Below are positions 1-11,649 of a stretch of 64,000 nt of DNA, piece after piece. A program made the translations under genes and the position numbers. The notes beneath the pieces are model-generated. The model had not been told where the DNA came from, ran no database searches, and was given only the letters and a program-made list of their open reading frames with translations. Origin of the DNA: Pollenia angustigena (Eukaryota > Arthropoda > Insecta > Diptera > Polleniidae); contig OV884060.1 in assembly GCA_930367215.1 (NCBI GenBank), positions 175,409,253 to 175,473,252 of the forward strand, in the 5' to 3' direction. The stretch's first letter is position 1; every line of letters starts with the position of its first letter.

Positions 1-198
1 GTCCATCCATTGTTTATATTGTTTTTCTTTAAAGATATTAAATATTGTTTACATTTTTCTAAGTTAATTGCCAATTGCTAATTGAGTAAGATAAATTGTG
101 TATGTGTGAACAGAAAGGTAATTATGTCAATAAACCGAATATTGACTCAATAAAAAAGGTATATCTGAACACGGTATAAGGGATTATTAATATTTGAA

Positions 199-334
199 TG
201 CCCCGGTAGGCTAGATGGTAGTGAGCTAGTCCATCAGCGCCGAGGTTGCATGTCCGCTCCCGCCAGAGGCTCTGGCTTCTTTCCTGCAGACAATCGTAGA
301 GCTTCGCGGGATTAGCTAAGGAATAAAAAAAAAA
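199..334 (+). repeat. tRNA-derived SINE, copy 1
   Basis: A GC-richer block in AT-rich DNA starts TGCCCCGGTAGGCTAGATGG and ends in an A-run near 334. The head looks like a tRNA gene: a box A-like TAGGCTAGATGGTAGTGAGC, then a decayed box B region (GAGGTTGCATGTCCGC). A better copy lies on the other strand at 10382-10526, where box B reads GGATCGATTCC. The shared tail has a TCGCGGGATTAG motif followed by AATAAAAA or a similar A-rich end. This is a Pol III-promoted, LINE-mobilised SINE by architecture. No clean TSD was seen. Confidence 0.7.
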
Positions 335-2660
335 TTGATATTACATAGAATAATTAACAAAAAATAAAACCATTTTTTTTACAAAAACATTAAGATTTTT
401 GGTTAATAAACAAAGTTCTTCTTATTTAGCAGAATCACAGCATATGATGGAAAGAGGCTCATCCTCCTCTTATCAGAAGTAGTACCCCCTGCAGGTGTGT
501 CCGTGTTTTCATCACTTTCGGAATGCAGAGATGTGCTAAAAATCTTCTCAATAAGGCGTTTTTTGTTACGACAATTGTCGTTGATTTATTCGAGCATTGT
601 ATCGAGGGTCAATCATTGTAGAAAAACAATATAATATATTATAGCTTTCTAATGCTAAGTCAGCCGCTTAATTTTGAGACTCCGAACTATTTTTTATCTT
701 CGTTGACTCATTTCATTATTGTTTTAATTTTATGATGGGCTTGTTAATGCCAAAAAAAAATATAAAAAGTATCATAGTATCGACCGCAAAATATCGCAGA
801 TACCGATGTTTCGGAAAATCTAAAGTATCGCCGATATATAGTTATTCGTTACAGCCCTATGTTTTTCTGAGAAATTCTGCGATTTTAATATACAAATACG
901 TTTGTCCTTTTCTCGATATGACATATACTGCCAGCAAAATAAGTAATTAATAAATGGATTAACTGAAAAACCAACAAATAATTTTTTGTGCCCAAACTTT
1001 CGTCACCACCTGTAAACGCAAAAATATAAAATACGAGTTCCAACGAATTCATTGAGCTTATTAACTGTGTAAAAGATTAAATATGAGATGAAATATTAAT
1101 AAAAAAAATAATTTCACATTGATGCAGCAGCAGCCGTGCCACAATATCATACATTTTCAGTTCCAATACACGAGTATATATTTATTTTGATATCAGTGTA
1201 TAAAGATAAATAAAATAATATGATTTAATGATTTCAAATATTTCTTTAATAACACATATTTTCCGCGTTTGTATGTGTGCCTGTGTTCATATGGTTAATA
1301 AAGTATTGAAAGAATGCGATACAGTAGCCAGAGATTTATTTATTTATTTATTTAATAATTTTTAAGTTTTTACCAAAAGACACAATTCACCGAAAACGAC
1401 TTTTAACAGACAATACAAACAATATAAGCGAAAGAAAAAAAAGAAAACATTTGAAATGATTAAGAGAAATTAGAAACAAAACGGATTTATTTCGGAATTT
1501 AATGGCTAAAGTAAAATTAAGTGAGTGTTTGTGGCTGTGTGTGTTAGACTGAAAGATTTTTTTTTGTTGGTTTCGTGTTTGGGGTAGATCCAACAGAAAT
1601 ACTTGTACATGTTTCTTTAAAGCTTTTTACACTTGTCATGGAATCAATTCTTCTAAAGCATTTCTTTTATGTTAAATTTTATTATTTATGATTTTTTTTG
1701 TTTCTTTAGTTTTAAATTTATAGAATTTTATTAATAACTTGCAACAGATGTTAAAAAGATTTAGCTTTATAAATATCTGACATCTAGTTTTTATTTGGTA
1801 ATTTACTAAAGAAATTATGAAATTTATTTTTAGTTGGGTATGATTAGAAATTATTTAAGCATTAAATCGGCTTTTTTTTATCAAAATAATAAACTTTTTT
1901 TTTGAAGATTTTTGTTAATTTCGTTTAAAAAACAAAAACAAAAACCGAAAGCAAAAATAATAAAAACCGATAAAATAATTATTCCGCATAATCAATTATA
2001 ACTTTTAATACATTCGTAAAGACATGTATGAGTACATTTTTTTTTTTTTTTAGAGATAAACACTTTATTGACACCAAACAATAACCAGATATATGCGAAC
2101 ATACAGACGGATATAGAGACAATTTAAGTTAAATTTGTCTGTAGATATTTAAGTGTGAGTGTGTGTGAATAAATGTGCACTTTTGTATGTGTGCGTTTGT
2201 TTGTGTATGACATTCTGTTATTTGCTTATAATTTTAAGCTTTGCTAAATGAAATCAATTTTTATCGCACCTTTTACGGATTAATTGTGATATCAGCTCTC
2301 GTTCTATGTGTATTTAACAGACTTATTATCAAACATACACACTTATATACAGATATAATCATGTCTGTAGCGTGTAAGTTTTGCATGTGTGTGTGTTTGA
2401 TTGTGTAGTCATACCTTTGCGAATTATAAGTTCTTTACTTTACTGCCTTAGTTAAGCTTTAGATAAAAATTAATATTCTATAGTCAGTGATAAACAAACT
2501 TTATGTGGAATTTTGGGTTTATTAAAAATTCGCTGAAATTTTATTGAATCAGATAAATGTATGGTATATATCGTATATATATGTACTAGGTGGCGATGTT
2601 TTTTATTGGTAATTTTTTTGAAAAATAAAAACTTTTCTTTATTTTTTTTTTTTATTAAAT
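335..2660. other. AT-rich non-coding stretch
   Basis: No supported gene. It holds A/T homopolymers, TG-rich tracts (near 2150-2210 and 2380-2405), a TTTA run near 1340, and a weak patch of TATCG motifs at 775-840 that may be a decayed relative of the hAT MITE at 24506. Short open frames here have no family resemblance. Confidence 0.5.
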
Positions 2661-2682
2661 AGAAAAATGTTAACGGGCCCGA

Positions 2683-2880
2683 TTTATGGCATTTCCACCA
2701 CTCTTGTTAGAACTTCCGGCGATAGGCTCGCGCATTCCGAGGACTTTAATAGTCGGAGGCTTGTTGACAAGGATGCGTGACTACAAGAAACCCAACAAAA
2801 AGAAGGCTAGAATGGTTAAATCGGACGAGCTGGCCAGCCAGCGGAGAGACGAGAGATTCGGCGGCCAGATATTAAACCCT
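2683..2880 (-). pseudogene. Decayed Tc1/mariner-type DDE transposase fragment
   Basis: This 200-bp block is GC-richer than its surroundings. The plus strand has an open frame of 65 codons without family resemblance. The minus strand, read with one stop, gives a peptide resembling the region around the third catalytic Asp of IS630/Tc1/mariner transposases: SSDLTILAFFLLGFL, a stop, then SRILVNKPPTI, comparable to the usual SPDLTPLDFFLWGYLK...KPPTI. The catalytic Asp appears to be replaced (LAFF instead of LDFF). I therefore call it a dead transposase fragment rather than the plus-strand ORF, with moderate doubt. Confidence 0.45.
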
Positions 2881-3519
2881 TAGAAAACTGAAACAATTAT
2901 TCATTCTTGAGAAGTATAGCTTTTCATTTCATATTGACTTTTATTTTGTATCGGTTTACTTAACAAATGTCTACGAAGATCTGACATTTACCGTCATTTG
3001 CGAAAAGTATGGCATCTTCCGATAAGATTATGACTTTTGTTGCATTTTAAAGGCAGCGTGTGAATTTCCTGCATATATATTGTAGGAGTTGTGTTGTTTC
3101 TGGGATTCCCCGTCCAGAAAATTCCCGAAATATTCAATTGTTTTCAATTCCCGCTTTCCCGGGAATTAATTGCGGGATCCAGGAAATTTTTGAGCAAAAA
3201 CGTTTTTTTTTTTAATCTAAAATCCATATTAAACTCACGTCTTTGGTTGTTTTATCCAACTAAATTTCCCCACATCACCAATATACATATGTTGCGGTTT
3301 AGCTGATTTACGAAAATGGGCTTTATACAGTGCCTAAACTGATAGTAAAGGCGTCATAACGATGATGTTTAATGTATTATGATCAGTACGACTCGGAGTC
3401 AGTTTAATAATAAATGTCATCAGTGCGATGATTCAGTAATATCGGAGAAAGGGCTAGTTACGCTCAATTTAATGACAAGCTGCCATGAACTTGAGGCATG
3501 GGGATTGACTTAAGTTAAA

Positions 3520-3905
3520 GTGAGAGAATTATTATTTACTTACCGGTTACACATGTTTGTTTCACTTTTGTTGTACTCCGTCCTTCGGTTGCAGAAGAAC
3601 TTTCAGAAGCATATCCAATATGGTTTCCGCAGTCATTCAACTTTGAAAATTTCATGTATTTAATTAAATAATTAAAGCGAATAGAATATGTGAATTCTTG
3701 CTTCTTATTTAACTTTTTACGTGTTACTTGGTACACATGATTGTTTCCATTTTGTATTTCTCCCTTTGTTAACAAAAGAACTCTCAATTATAAAACATCA
3801 GAAGCTTGCACGATATTTGAAAAATTTTATGTATTCAATTAAATAATTAAAACAAATAGAATATGGGAATTTTTGCTTCTTATTTTACTTTTTATGTGTC
3901 TGCAA
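3520..3905. repeat. Dispersed repeat, tandem pair of ~185-bp units
   Basis: Two adjacent imperfect copies (about 3535-3725 and 3720-3905) share ACACATG...GTTTC, a CTTTGTTAACA/GGTTGCAGA AGAACT segment, TTTGAAAATTT...ATGTATT and GAATATG-GAATT-TTGCTTCTTATTT. The same unit recurs near 19655-19850, 40835-40990 and 56185-56400, so it is a dispersed family. No coding capacity. Confidence 0.6.
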
Positions 3906-4813
3906 TTATTTACGCAAGAGAGTAAACCATACAGTTTTGTTATATAGAAGCCATGGGCCATTATTATGACTTGGCCTTAGTGAAAGGTAGAATTTTATCA
4001 GATGTATAAATAGTTTTATATTAACCCTTCTGCATTCCTTGGGCCAATATGACCCCATTTAACTTTTCAACTCAATTTCTTTTCACGATGATGATACAGT
4101 ACCAAGCTAAAGTTTTATTTTATTCTAAACAGGAATGGATATAGACATTGAGCAGCACAATAAATTAAAAAAAGTTTTTTTGTTTTTCGTTAACATAAAA
4201 AAGTAAACTTTTTATACACTTGTAGCCTTGTTGTGTCAATGTGACCCACCTGAAACTTTGACCTTATTTTTTTTTTTTTTTTTTTTGTTCTGCAATAAAA
4301 GTTTATCGTGTTTTTCTTATTTTACAATTATATTAATATCGTTACCTTAAGCAAACTGACATTGATGTTGCAATGTCTATTTAAATAGAAATAACAATAA
4401 AAAAAAAGTGTGAATTCCCTATTTTAACGCAAAATACATATATATATATATCTACATATCTACTTAATCTGATATTTTCGTTTATTTTAAGTGATAGATT
4501 CTAAGTAACAGTTGGTTCAAACTGACCCGCAATGATAATGGATGGGAAAACTAAGAAAGGAATGCAGAAGGGTTAATAAAATTTGACTTTAACTAATCGC
4601 TCACTTAAGGTTACGGTAAATTTTGCAATAATTAAAAAAATTTGTATACGTCTTTTTATACTGTTTTTAATGTTTAAAATCTGAGAACTGTAAACTCTTT
4701 TAGAAGTTTAAGTTACAAAGTCTTGCGTTCAATTCTTGTTAAAGCATTAACTTTTACAAATCGATTTATATTTTAAATCTTAAGAAGGCCAAAAATCAAT
4801 GAGTAAATGGCTC

Positions 4814-4900
4814 GGGGCAAATTACGGCATTCGATATCGATCGAAAGTACAATATAATTTTAATAGAAATTTTGATCGATATCGATGCCTTAATTTGCCC
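4814..4900. repeat. 87-bp palindromic micro-element with ATCGAT arms
   Basis: The arms are GGGCAAATTACGGCAT followed by CGATATCGATCG, and their near-complement GATCGATATCGATGCC followed by TTAATTTGCCC, around a short AT spacer. It can fold as a hairpin. The GGGCAAA end recalls the hAT MITE at 24506 but no TSD could be defined. Confidence 0.5.
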
Positions 4901-5031
4901 TCTGGTCTCTACACAGAAAAAATTTTCACCAACATTTTTTCAATTAATTCAATAATGCTGTTTTAAACATTTTTTTAATTGTTTCAATTAATTTCCCTTA
5001 ATTGAAAATACAAATTATAATGTTTGTGTGT

Positions 5032-6298
5032 GGCTGTAGGAAATATCGCCCAAAGAAAAATGGCCAAAAAAAAAAAAAAATGAAAAATCGCCCAAATGAT
5101 GAATCGCCCAAAAGAAAATGAAAAATTACCCTAAAAGTTAAATATGAAATTTTGCCCAAAAGAAACGAAAAAGAGCCCAAAATAAAAATGAAAAAATTAC
5201 CCAAAAAGAAAAAACGAACTTTTTCCAAAAAAAAAAAAATTACCCAATTTGCAAAACAGTGTTTATTATTCATATAAATTTAGTAACTTACAAATGTAAG
5301 AGAAAAACGTGTTTTCTTATGGTCACAACCAACAAAACTATTTTTAAAGAAACTTATTTTACCATAATGTGGTTGTCGATAACAATGATTTGGTTAAATT
5401 AAACATAATATGGTCAACATTTTTTAAAAATGGTTTTGTTGTTTTTTCTCTGAGTGCATATATTAAACATTTATCGAAAACTCTTTTGGGCGCAAGGATT
5501 TTCTCCTCTATGATATAACAAAGACCGGCTTCGCTAACTAAAGCTTCTCTGCGCAGACGGCCTTTGGGCGGGCGCAAGGCTTTTTTCCCTTATTTTATAA
5601 CAAGTACCAGTTTCGCTAAGTAAAGCTTCTAAAATCTGCCTTGTTGCCGAACGAAGGCCGACTTCGCAGATAAGCTTTAGTTAGCGAAGCCAGTATTTGG
5701 TATACCATAGAGGAGAAAATCCTTGCGCCAGCCCAAAGGCCGGCTATGCCGAGAAGCTTTAGTTATCGAAGCCGGTTTTTGTTATACCATAGAGGAGGAA
5801 ATCCTTGCCCCCGGCTGAAGGCCGGCTGTGCAGAGAAGCTTTAGTTAGCGAAGCCGGTACTTGTTTTTATCAAAGAGGAGAAAATCCTTGCGCCCGGCCA
5901 TAGGCCGGTTATGCTTTCAAGTTTGTAAGCTATGCTTTCGAGTTTGTCCACGGACACTATGACACTGGACGTTATGACATGCCACCTTTTTGCAATATGT
6001 CCCGTTATTTTTATAAATAACATTTTGGAATTCGTCGTATAGTAATAATGAATGATTTAGACAAATAGTATGCCCGAAAAAAATGGGCTATTTATCATAT
6101 AATTTTTGGGTGATTTTTCATAATGGAAAATTACCAAATTTAAAAAACGAAAAATCACCCAATAGTAACGAAAAATAGCCCAACAATTTTGGGTCACTTT
6201 TCATATGAATTCAGGCCCAATGTTACATGGAATTTTTTTGGGCGATTTTTCATTTATTTTTTTGGGCCATTTTTCTTTGGGCGATTTTTCCTACAGCC
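5032..6298. mobile_element. Mutator-like foldback element with 9-bp TSD
   Basis: The ends are inverted (GGCTGTAGGAAATATCGCCC on the left; complement of GGCTGTAGGAAAAATCGCCC on the right), and similarity continues inward through CAAAGAAAAATGGCC. Subterminal regions carry many GCCCAAA/GGGCGATTTTTCAT repeats. The element is flanked by the direct repeat TTTGTGTGT (5023-5031 and 6299-6307), a 9-bp TSD typical of MULEs. There is no transposase ORF, so it is non-autonomous. The centre holds an inverted array of an 83-bp GC-rich unit (5460-5925). Confidence 0.7.
5460..5925. repeat. Inverted array of an ~83-bp GC-rich unit
   Basis: Three plus-oriented units begin with GCGAAGCC or similar at about 5683, 5766 and 5848 (spacing 83 and 82 bp). 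Two minus-oriented units lie at about 5527 and 5612. Each has AAGCTTTAGTTA, GCGAAGCC, ATACCATAGAGGAGAAAAT, CCTTGCGCC and GGCCGGC. The two orientations face each other around 5645, so the array can fold as a large hairpin. It is far more GC-rich than the rest of the window. Confidence 0.75.
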
Positions 6299-6510
6299 TT
6301 TGTGTGTATATTTGTAAATGTGAAAACATACACACAAACTTTACAATATTTAAAATTTTCAAACAATTTTTTAATTGGTTCCATTAACTGTGTTGATTGA
6401 AAAAAAAAATTTAATTTTTTGCTGGCGGAAAATCAGTACGGAATTTAATTAATAGTACAAATTTCTAACAAATACGTTAATTGAAGTTGGGTTTTCATTT
6501 TTTCTGTGTA

Positions 6511-8620
6511 TAATGCATTTAGTTCACTTATAAACCAAAGATGGTAACCGTTAAAAAACAGATGTTTTTATTTTCGCAAATTCATTTGTTTTTGCCTGTT
6601 TTAAATGTTTTTTTATTTCTAAGAATTTTCATATCAACGTGCCCTTTATAACACACCTCTGTTTTACACTAATCAGCAACAGGATTTTTGTATTTTTTTT
6701 TTATTATTTCAATATTTAAAAAATAATAAAAATAAAAATATGTATCGTTGTTTTACTCAAACTACTATAAAACACAAATTAATACCTTTAATACTTGAAA
6801 AATAAAAAATCATTTTTAGCACCAATGGCATTAACAAAAACAAGAAAAAAGACAAATAAAATTATTACTGTTTTCTTTGCGCCTTTTGTCCCCGACCTGC
6901 TGGGGAATGCAAATGTACTACTCTCTAGTCATTTGTACACAAATATACTTGAAAACGCTAAATAGGTGTATGTGTGAATAACTAAATGAATAAATATGAA
7001 TTTACATGGAATGGAATACCTAAAAGTATTTAGTAGGTCTCTGGGATTATCTTATCTGTGTACACGAGTTGTTATATTCAATTTTCATAAATGCACGGCC
7101 AAATAGGGGGAAACAAACCGAGCTAAGCCAACAAAAGTCGACTGACAGACATACAGACGGACGGACGAAATTAAATGCTTATAAGTTGGAGACATCAACA
7201 CAAAACGCATTAAGTTATTAAAATTTTACTTTAAGAACTGGAAAATATAATTTTTACTGTTTCTTTTTGTATATTCTGCTTTAAAATTTTTTATATAAAT
7301 ATTACGTGAGTTTTTATGAACTTAACTGACGCATTTAATAAATAAATAAATAAATGAATACAAAAATTAAATATTGTATGACATTATTTCACTCTGCTAA
7401 ATATTTTTTAGTTCTTATGAGTCAAGGCCCTATTATTTCCCCGATTTCATGAAGTTTTTTTTAATTTTATATAGAATTTTTTGAAACACAAAATTCTATT
7501 TACTTTGAAAAAGCTTTAAAGGGGGAAAAAATGAAACGGTAATTAAGTACAATAAAGGGTTAATCGATGGAGTGTGTAAAAGAATAATAGATAAAAGAAG
7601 TGAAAGACTTTAAATTTGAATTTTAAGGAAATTCTGGAGAAATATTCGCTTTCCCTGGAATTTTATGCAGGAACATTTTTTGAAGTAAAAATTAAAACAG
7701 AGGAAAATATGCCTTTATATCACTGGTATATTTAGATAAAAAATAAATGTAGACATAGAAATTTTGTATTATTTTCCGGACATCTTATTGTTTTAAGCGT
7801 ATTAAAGTGATTTTTGGGAAGTGGCATAATTTGAGATGGGCTTAAGATCAATAACTCATTTACCTGTAAATTGTTTTGTCTATATTATGAAAAATTTACT
7901 GCAGCAACCTTCTACAACGAAACATTTCTATTGCAGCACTAAAGAATTTTGAATGCATTTCCTCTTCATCTTGCTCTCGACGCACAATACTGCATGTACT
8001 GTAAAAGCCTGCACAAATGCATTTGAAAATCAAAAACACAACTAAAACCAAATGCCATGCGGTACTTTTCGTTGCACAATTTAAATAGTGTTGTAAGAGT
8101 ACAAGAGTTCAAAGAAATACACTCCGGACAGTATTTGTTTCTTTAAAAACCTTTCAATACAGTAAGTAATTTTTACCCATACGAATATTATATTGAAAAT
8201 ACTTGTCTGTCGTAAGAAGCGAACGCATAAACGGAATTTGTAATGTTTACTGACTTTGCCCGCTAGGATACGATAACAAAGTACCCAGCGGGAAAACTTA
8301 GAAGAACTTCTAACTTCAGGTCTTTTTAAAGGCCTGCTTAAAAATTTTTTTGATTCAATTACAATTCATATCAAACTGCCTAAGAATGCCTCATAGAAGG
8401 CCTTGACTCTTTTGTATAAAAAACAAGATACACATTCGCTTCTATGAGAAGGGAGAAGAGAAGGAGTAACATTTTTATTTTTTGCCAATGCAAAAGCAGA
8501 AGAATTATTTTTTTTTGTATCTAATTGCCATTCGAAAAAAGCAAGAGCGGAAAGCTTACCCCGCAATGATAACTTGTGTAAAAAAGATTTGAGGTTGGAA
8601 TGGAGCGAGCAGGCCTTGCA
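6511..8620. other. AT-rich non-coding stretch
   Basis: No supported gene. A short GACAGACATACAGACGGACGGACG tract near 7143-7166 and AATAAATAAATAAATGAAT near 7338 are simple repeats. Nothing else recognised. Confidence 0.45.
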
Positions 8621-8629
8621 CATGCAAAA

Positions 8630-8676
8630 GAAGAAGTACAGATGCCTTCTAGAAGACACCTGTACTCCTTCTTTTT
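8630..8676. repeat. Imperfect ~45-bp palindrome
   Basis: Centred on CTTCTAGAAG near 8651, the flanks GAAGTACAG...CCTT and AAGA...CCTGTACTCCTTC are inverted with a few mismatches. The palindrome explains why short ORFs on the two strands here share a SRRHLY peptide; neither ORF looks like a gene. Confidence 0.55.
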
Positions 8677-10170
8677 CCCGTTGCGTTTTGCGTGTATTTT
8701 CAGTCGCTTGTTAAATTCGTTGAGTATTTTACTCGTTCACACACTCACTTTAATTCGTCATCTACACTTCTCTTTAGAATTTGTTTGTGATAGCGACACT
8801 GAAGTAAAGAGTTTAAAACATTTTCAATGATTTGAATGTGTTTTCAAATGGAATTGTGCATGTGTCTACATCAATTGAAGTAAAAACATTTTTCTATTCG
8901 CTTTTTTCCTGTCATCATCAAACCTGAACGTTTTGCAGCAAATGTTTCATAGCATAGACATATATATTCAATTTATTGTTAAAATTCTTCGCTTTTTGAG
9001 CAAAACGATAATATATCTTGTTTTGTTAGACCCTTTTTTGGGCCCTTTTTTAAATTTTCAACGGCAACGACTGATTGCAGTTAAATAATAAAGGCAAATT
9101 CAACCACTGGTTTTAAAGAAAATTTTTTCCGGAGAAAAATTTGGTAAATTGACTTTAATTTTGAAATTGATTGAATCTTTGATATTTCCCCCAATATATC
9201 AGATATAGTTGAACTAGTATTTGAAATTATTTTAAAATATCGGTATTCATAAAAATGCTTCACTGAATTTAAATGTCCAATTTTCTATATTCTACACAAA
9301 AATACTTTTAAATCATCTTTAAATTAGTCACGTTCCTAAATTTTGCATTATAGCATTCATCTCATTTAATCACAATTAAATACTTACGTAATTATCACCT
9401 CTTTTTCACCAACCCTTTGACTTTTATGTCTGTAAAAGTGAATATTTTGTTTATTATTTTAGATATGCGATTACCGGTATCTTTTTGTGTTTTAAATTTG
9501 CCGCAGTTTTATTTCGTAGTTTTGTTTTTTTTATTATATTTTTTTTTGCTCTGTTGTGGTTTTATTTTGTTGTCATTCTTATCTACTGATAGATAAGGAT
9601 TATGTATATCTTTAGCTTAACTAAATATAATTATCGTCAAGATTAACTTGTTAACCAGACTGAAAAGATAACAGAAATTTTTATAACCGCATTTTTATCT
9701 TATTTTAATTTTTACGAAGGTTTTTTGTTTTAAGTAAATAAAGTGTTTTGGGCCAGCAATTATTAGGCAACAATTAGAGACAAATTTTATTGTTATCTAG
9801 TAAATCTGCTTGTTAAGCACTTGAACTGTTTATGCTATAAGCGCCTGTGAATAAATGTTGGAAATGTTGTCTGCTTAATAAGAAATAAGATTTTATATAA
9901 CAAACAGTCAAAAAAAGAAAACAGAATTGAATGATAAAATTCTATATACAAATTTTATTATGCCTTACCACTGAAGGTGAGGAAGAAGCCAATTTATGTT
10001 TGTAAAACGGTTTGTGATTTCCCAGAGCTTTTCCATATAAAACTTTTGCTTTCATTCCAGTAAATTTGTGAGATATACGGGCTTGATCTGGAAATCTGAA
10101 TCACGTAAAGTTGAAATAGAAGACCTTGAAAGAATCTCCCGTATACAAAGTACACAAAAATATTTTCTTT
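8677..10170. other. AT-rich non-coding stretch
   Basis: No supported gene or element. Short ORFs on both strands show no family resemblance. Confidence 0.4.
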
Positions 10171-10176
10171 TATATA

Positions 10177-11052
10177 CACTGAAAGAATTTTCTTCACAAT
10201 ACCAATGAATTTTGTCATTAATCCCATGAAAAATTGCATTAAAAAGAAACCTGTTTCATTAAAATGTATTTAATGAAACATTACATTAGATCTATGAATA
10301 TTATTCATTGGATGAATAAATTGGATGAATACTTTCAATAAAGTAAAGTTTTTTTATTTTATTTCATTAATTTTTTTTAATATTTTTTTTTTTTTTTATT
10401 AATTCCCTAAACTAATCCCGCGAAAGCTTTACGCTTGACTGCAGCAACCAGAGTCGCTAGCCGGGAATCGATCCCGCAACCTCGGCGCTGTTAGACAAGC
10501 TCACTACCAGCTAGCCTACCGGGGCAGTGTAGTTTTTGAATAAAAAAACTATGGTTTTTGCCATTACTCAATTAAGAGCATAAATATGAGATTAAATTGT
10601 CCCTTACAACAATAACAACGTTGATTTTTTTTGCTAGCGTATAATAAAAAAAGACCACATTAAGAGAAAACAAGCTTTTTGATTTCAAAAATTTAATGGC
10701 ATATTACATTAGATGTATGAAATAATTAAATTTTACATTTTTCAATTAACAATTAAACATTTTTTTAAGAAAACTATAATTTTGTATTAATTTATGAATA
10801 TATTTATGTTTGTATATTGTTTTTTTTAGTGTTCCCAATTAAAATTTTTTGTTTAACTTGGACAAACTTAAGTTTTCATATATCCAATGCAAATTTTTAA
10901 TGTAATTACGAAATCCAATGAAGCGATTTTATCGAAAATACTTCCTTATAACTATGAAATTCCATTTTGACAATGAACATTTTCATTTAACCAATGAAAA
11001 TTTTTTTATGAAAATGATTCATTAAATATATGAAGCATTTTTCTTTCAGTGT
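10177..11052. mobile_element. CACTGAAAGAA-ended TIR element, copy 1
   Basis: The left end CACTGAAAGAATTTTCTTC and right end TTTTTCTTTCAGTG are inverted. The arms hold repeated ATTCATTGGATGAAT, TTCATTAAAT and TATGAAGCATT motifs. A related element lies at 49439-50541. It is interrupted by a SINE on the minus strand at 10382-10526. No coding capacity. Confidence 0.6.
10382..10526 (-). repeat. tRNA-derived SINE, copy 2 (nested)
   Basis: On the minus strand it begins TGCCCCGGTAGGCTAGCTGG (box A-like), has GGATCGATTCCCGG (good match to box B GGTTCGANNCC) about 40 nt later, and ends in AATTAATAAAAAA, giving a T-run on the plus strand. It is the better-preserved partner of the copy at 199-334 and sits inside the CACTG-ended element, so it inserted after that element did. 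Confidence 0.75.
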
Positions 11053-11430
11053 ACCGCATACTTTGGGGACCTCTTTCCACTAACTACACAAGATTGAAAT
11101 CAGGAATAGCTACGTTAATTTTTACAAAAATGCGATTGAAAATTTTTATCGATTGCAATTTCATGTGATATCGATTTCCAGAACATGGCCGATAAACTGA
11201 GTGGTTTGTATTATTGGGGATCGGGTTCAGACATTTTGTTCTCCTGTTCTAAAATTCTTGTTATTGTTTTCAGATCTTGCAGAGTCATCGATTAAATTAA
11301 AATGCTTTAATTTTGAAATTTTTTTTAAAATGACATCAAGGTCCTAACAAATGAATGCAGAGTTAAGCTCTATTAAGATGTACAATCTTCGAAAAAATGT
11401 GGTTTAATTTTCGACATTTATTCGATTTAG

Positions 11431-11649
11431 AACATATTTACATAATGCAATTAACACCGCAACTTGCCGCAACTTTCGCATGCAACTTTTTGTTTGTTAG
11501 TAAGAGGTGTAGGGAAGAAAACGGGGTTGAAAAAGTTGAAAAAACGCTTGAAAAAATGTAAATAAAAATGCGAAAAGAGTTTCGTAGAAACTACTTTAAA
11601 AGAAAATAGAAAAAAACTCGGCGTTAATTGCATAGATGTAAATGCGGTC
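11431..11649. mobile_element. AATTAACGCCG MITE, copy 1
   Basis: About 220 bp with inverted ends: ATTTACATAATGCAATTAAC on the left and the complement of a GACCGCATTTACATCTATGC end on the right. The copy at 20492-20703 matches it along its length, including AGGGAAGAAAACGGGGTTGA and CTACTTTAAAAGAAAATAG. No ORF of note. Confidence 0.7.

Larger units (their letters stand above)
4912..6509. mobile_element. CACAGAAAAAA-ended TIR element, interrupted
   Basis: The left end CACAGAAAAAATTTTCACC and right end TTTTTTCTGTG are inverted and flanked by TA on both sides. The interior flanks are rich in TTAATTGAA motifs. The element is split by the Mutator-like insertion at 5032-6298; without it the element would be about 330 bp. 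Relatives by end sequence are at 19315-20127 and 21869-22040. Superfamily unresolved; TA duplication would suit a Tc1/mariner-type MITE. Confidence 0.55.

Noticed and set aside
2686..2883. Plus-strand 65-aa ORF with GC-rich, lysine-rich C-terminus, preceded by a good acceptor-like tract
   Set aside because: The minus strand of the same block resembles a mariner-type transposase C-terminal region, which better explains the base composition.
8366..8830. Two ORFs on opposite strands sharing a SRRHLY peptide
   Set aside because: The shared peptide comes from the palindrome at 8630-8676. No family or gene structure supports either ORF.
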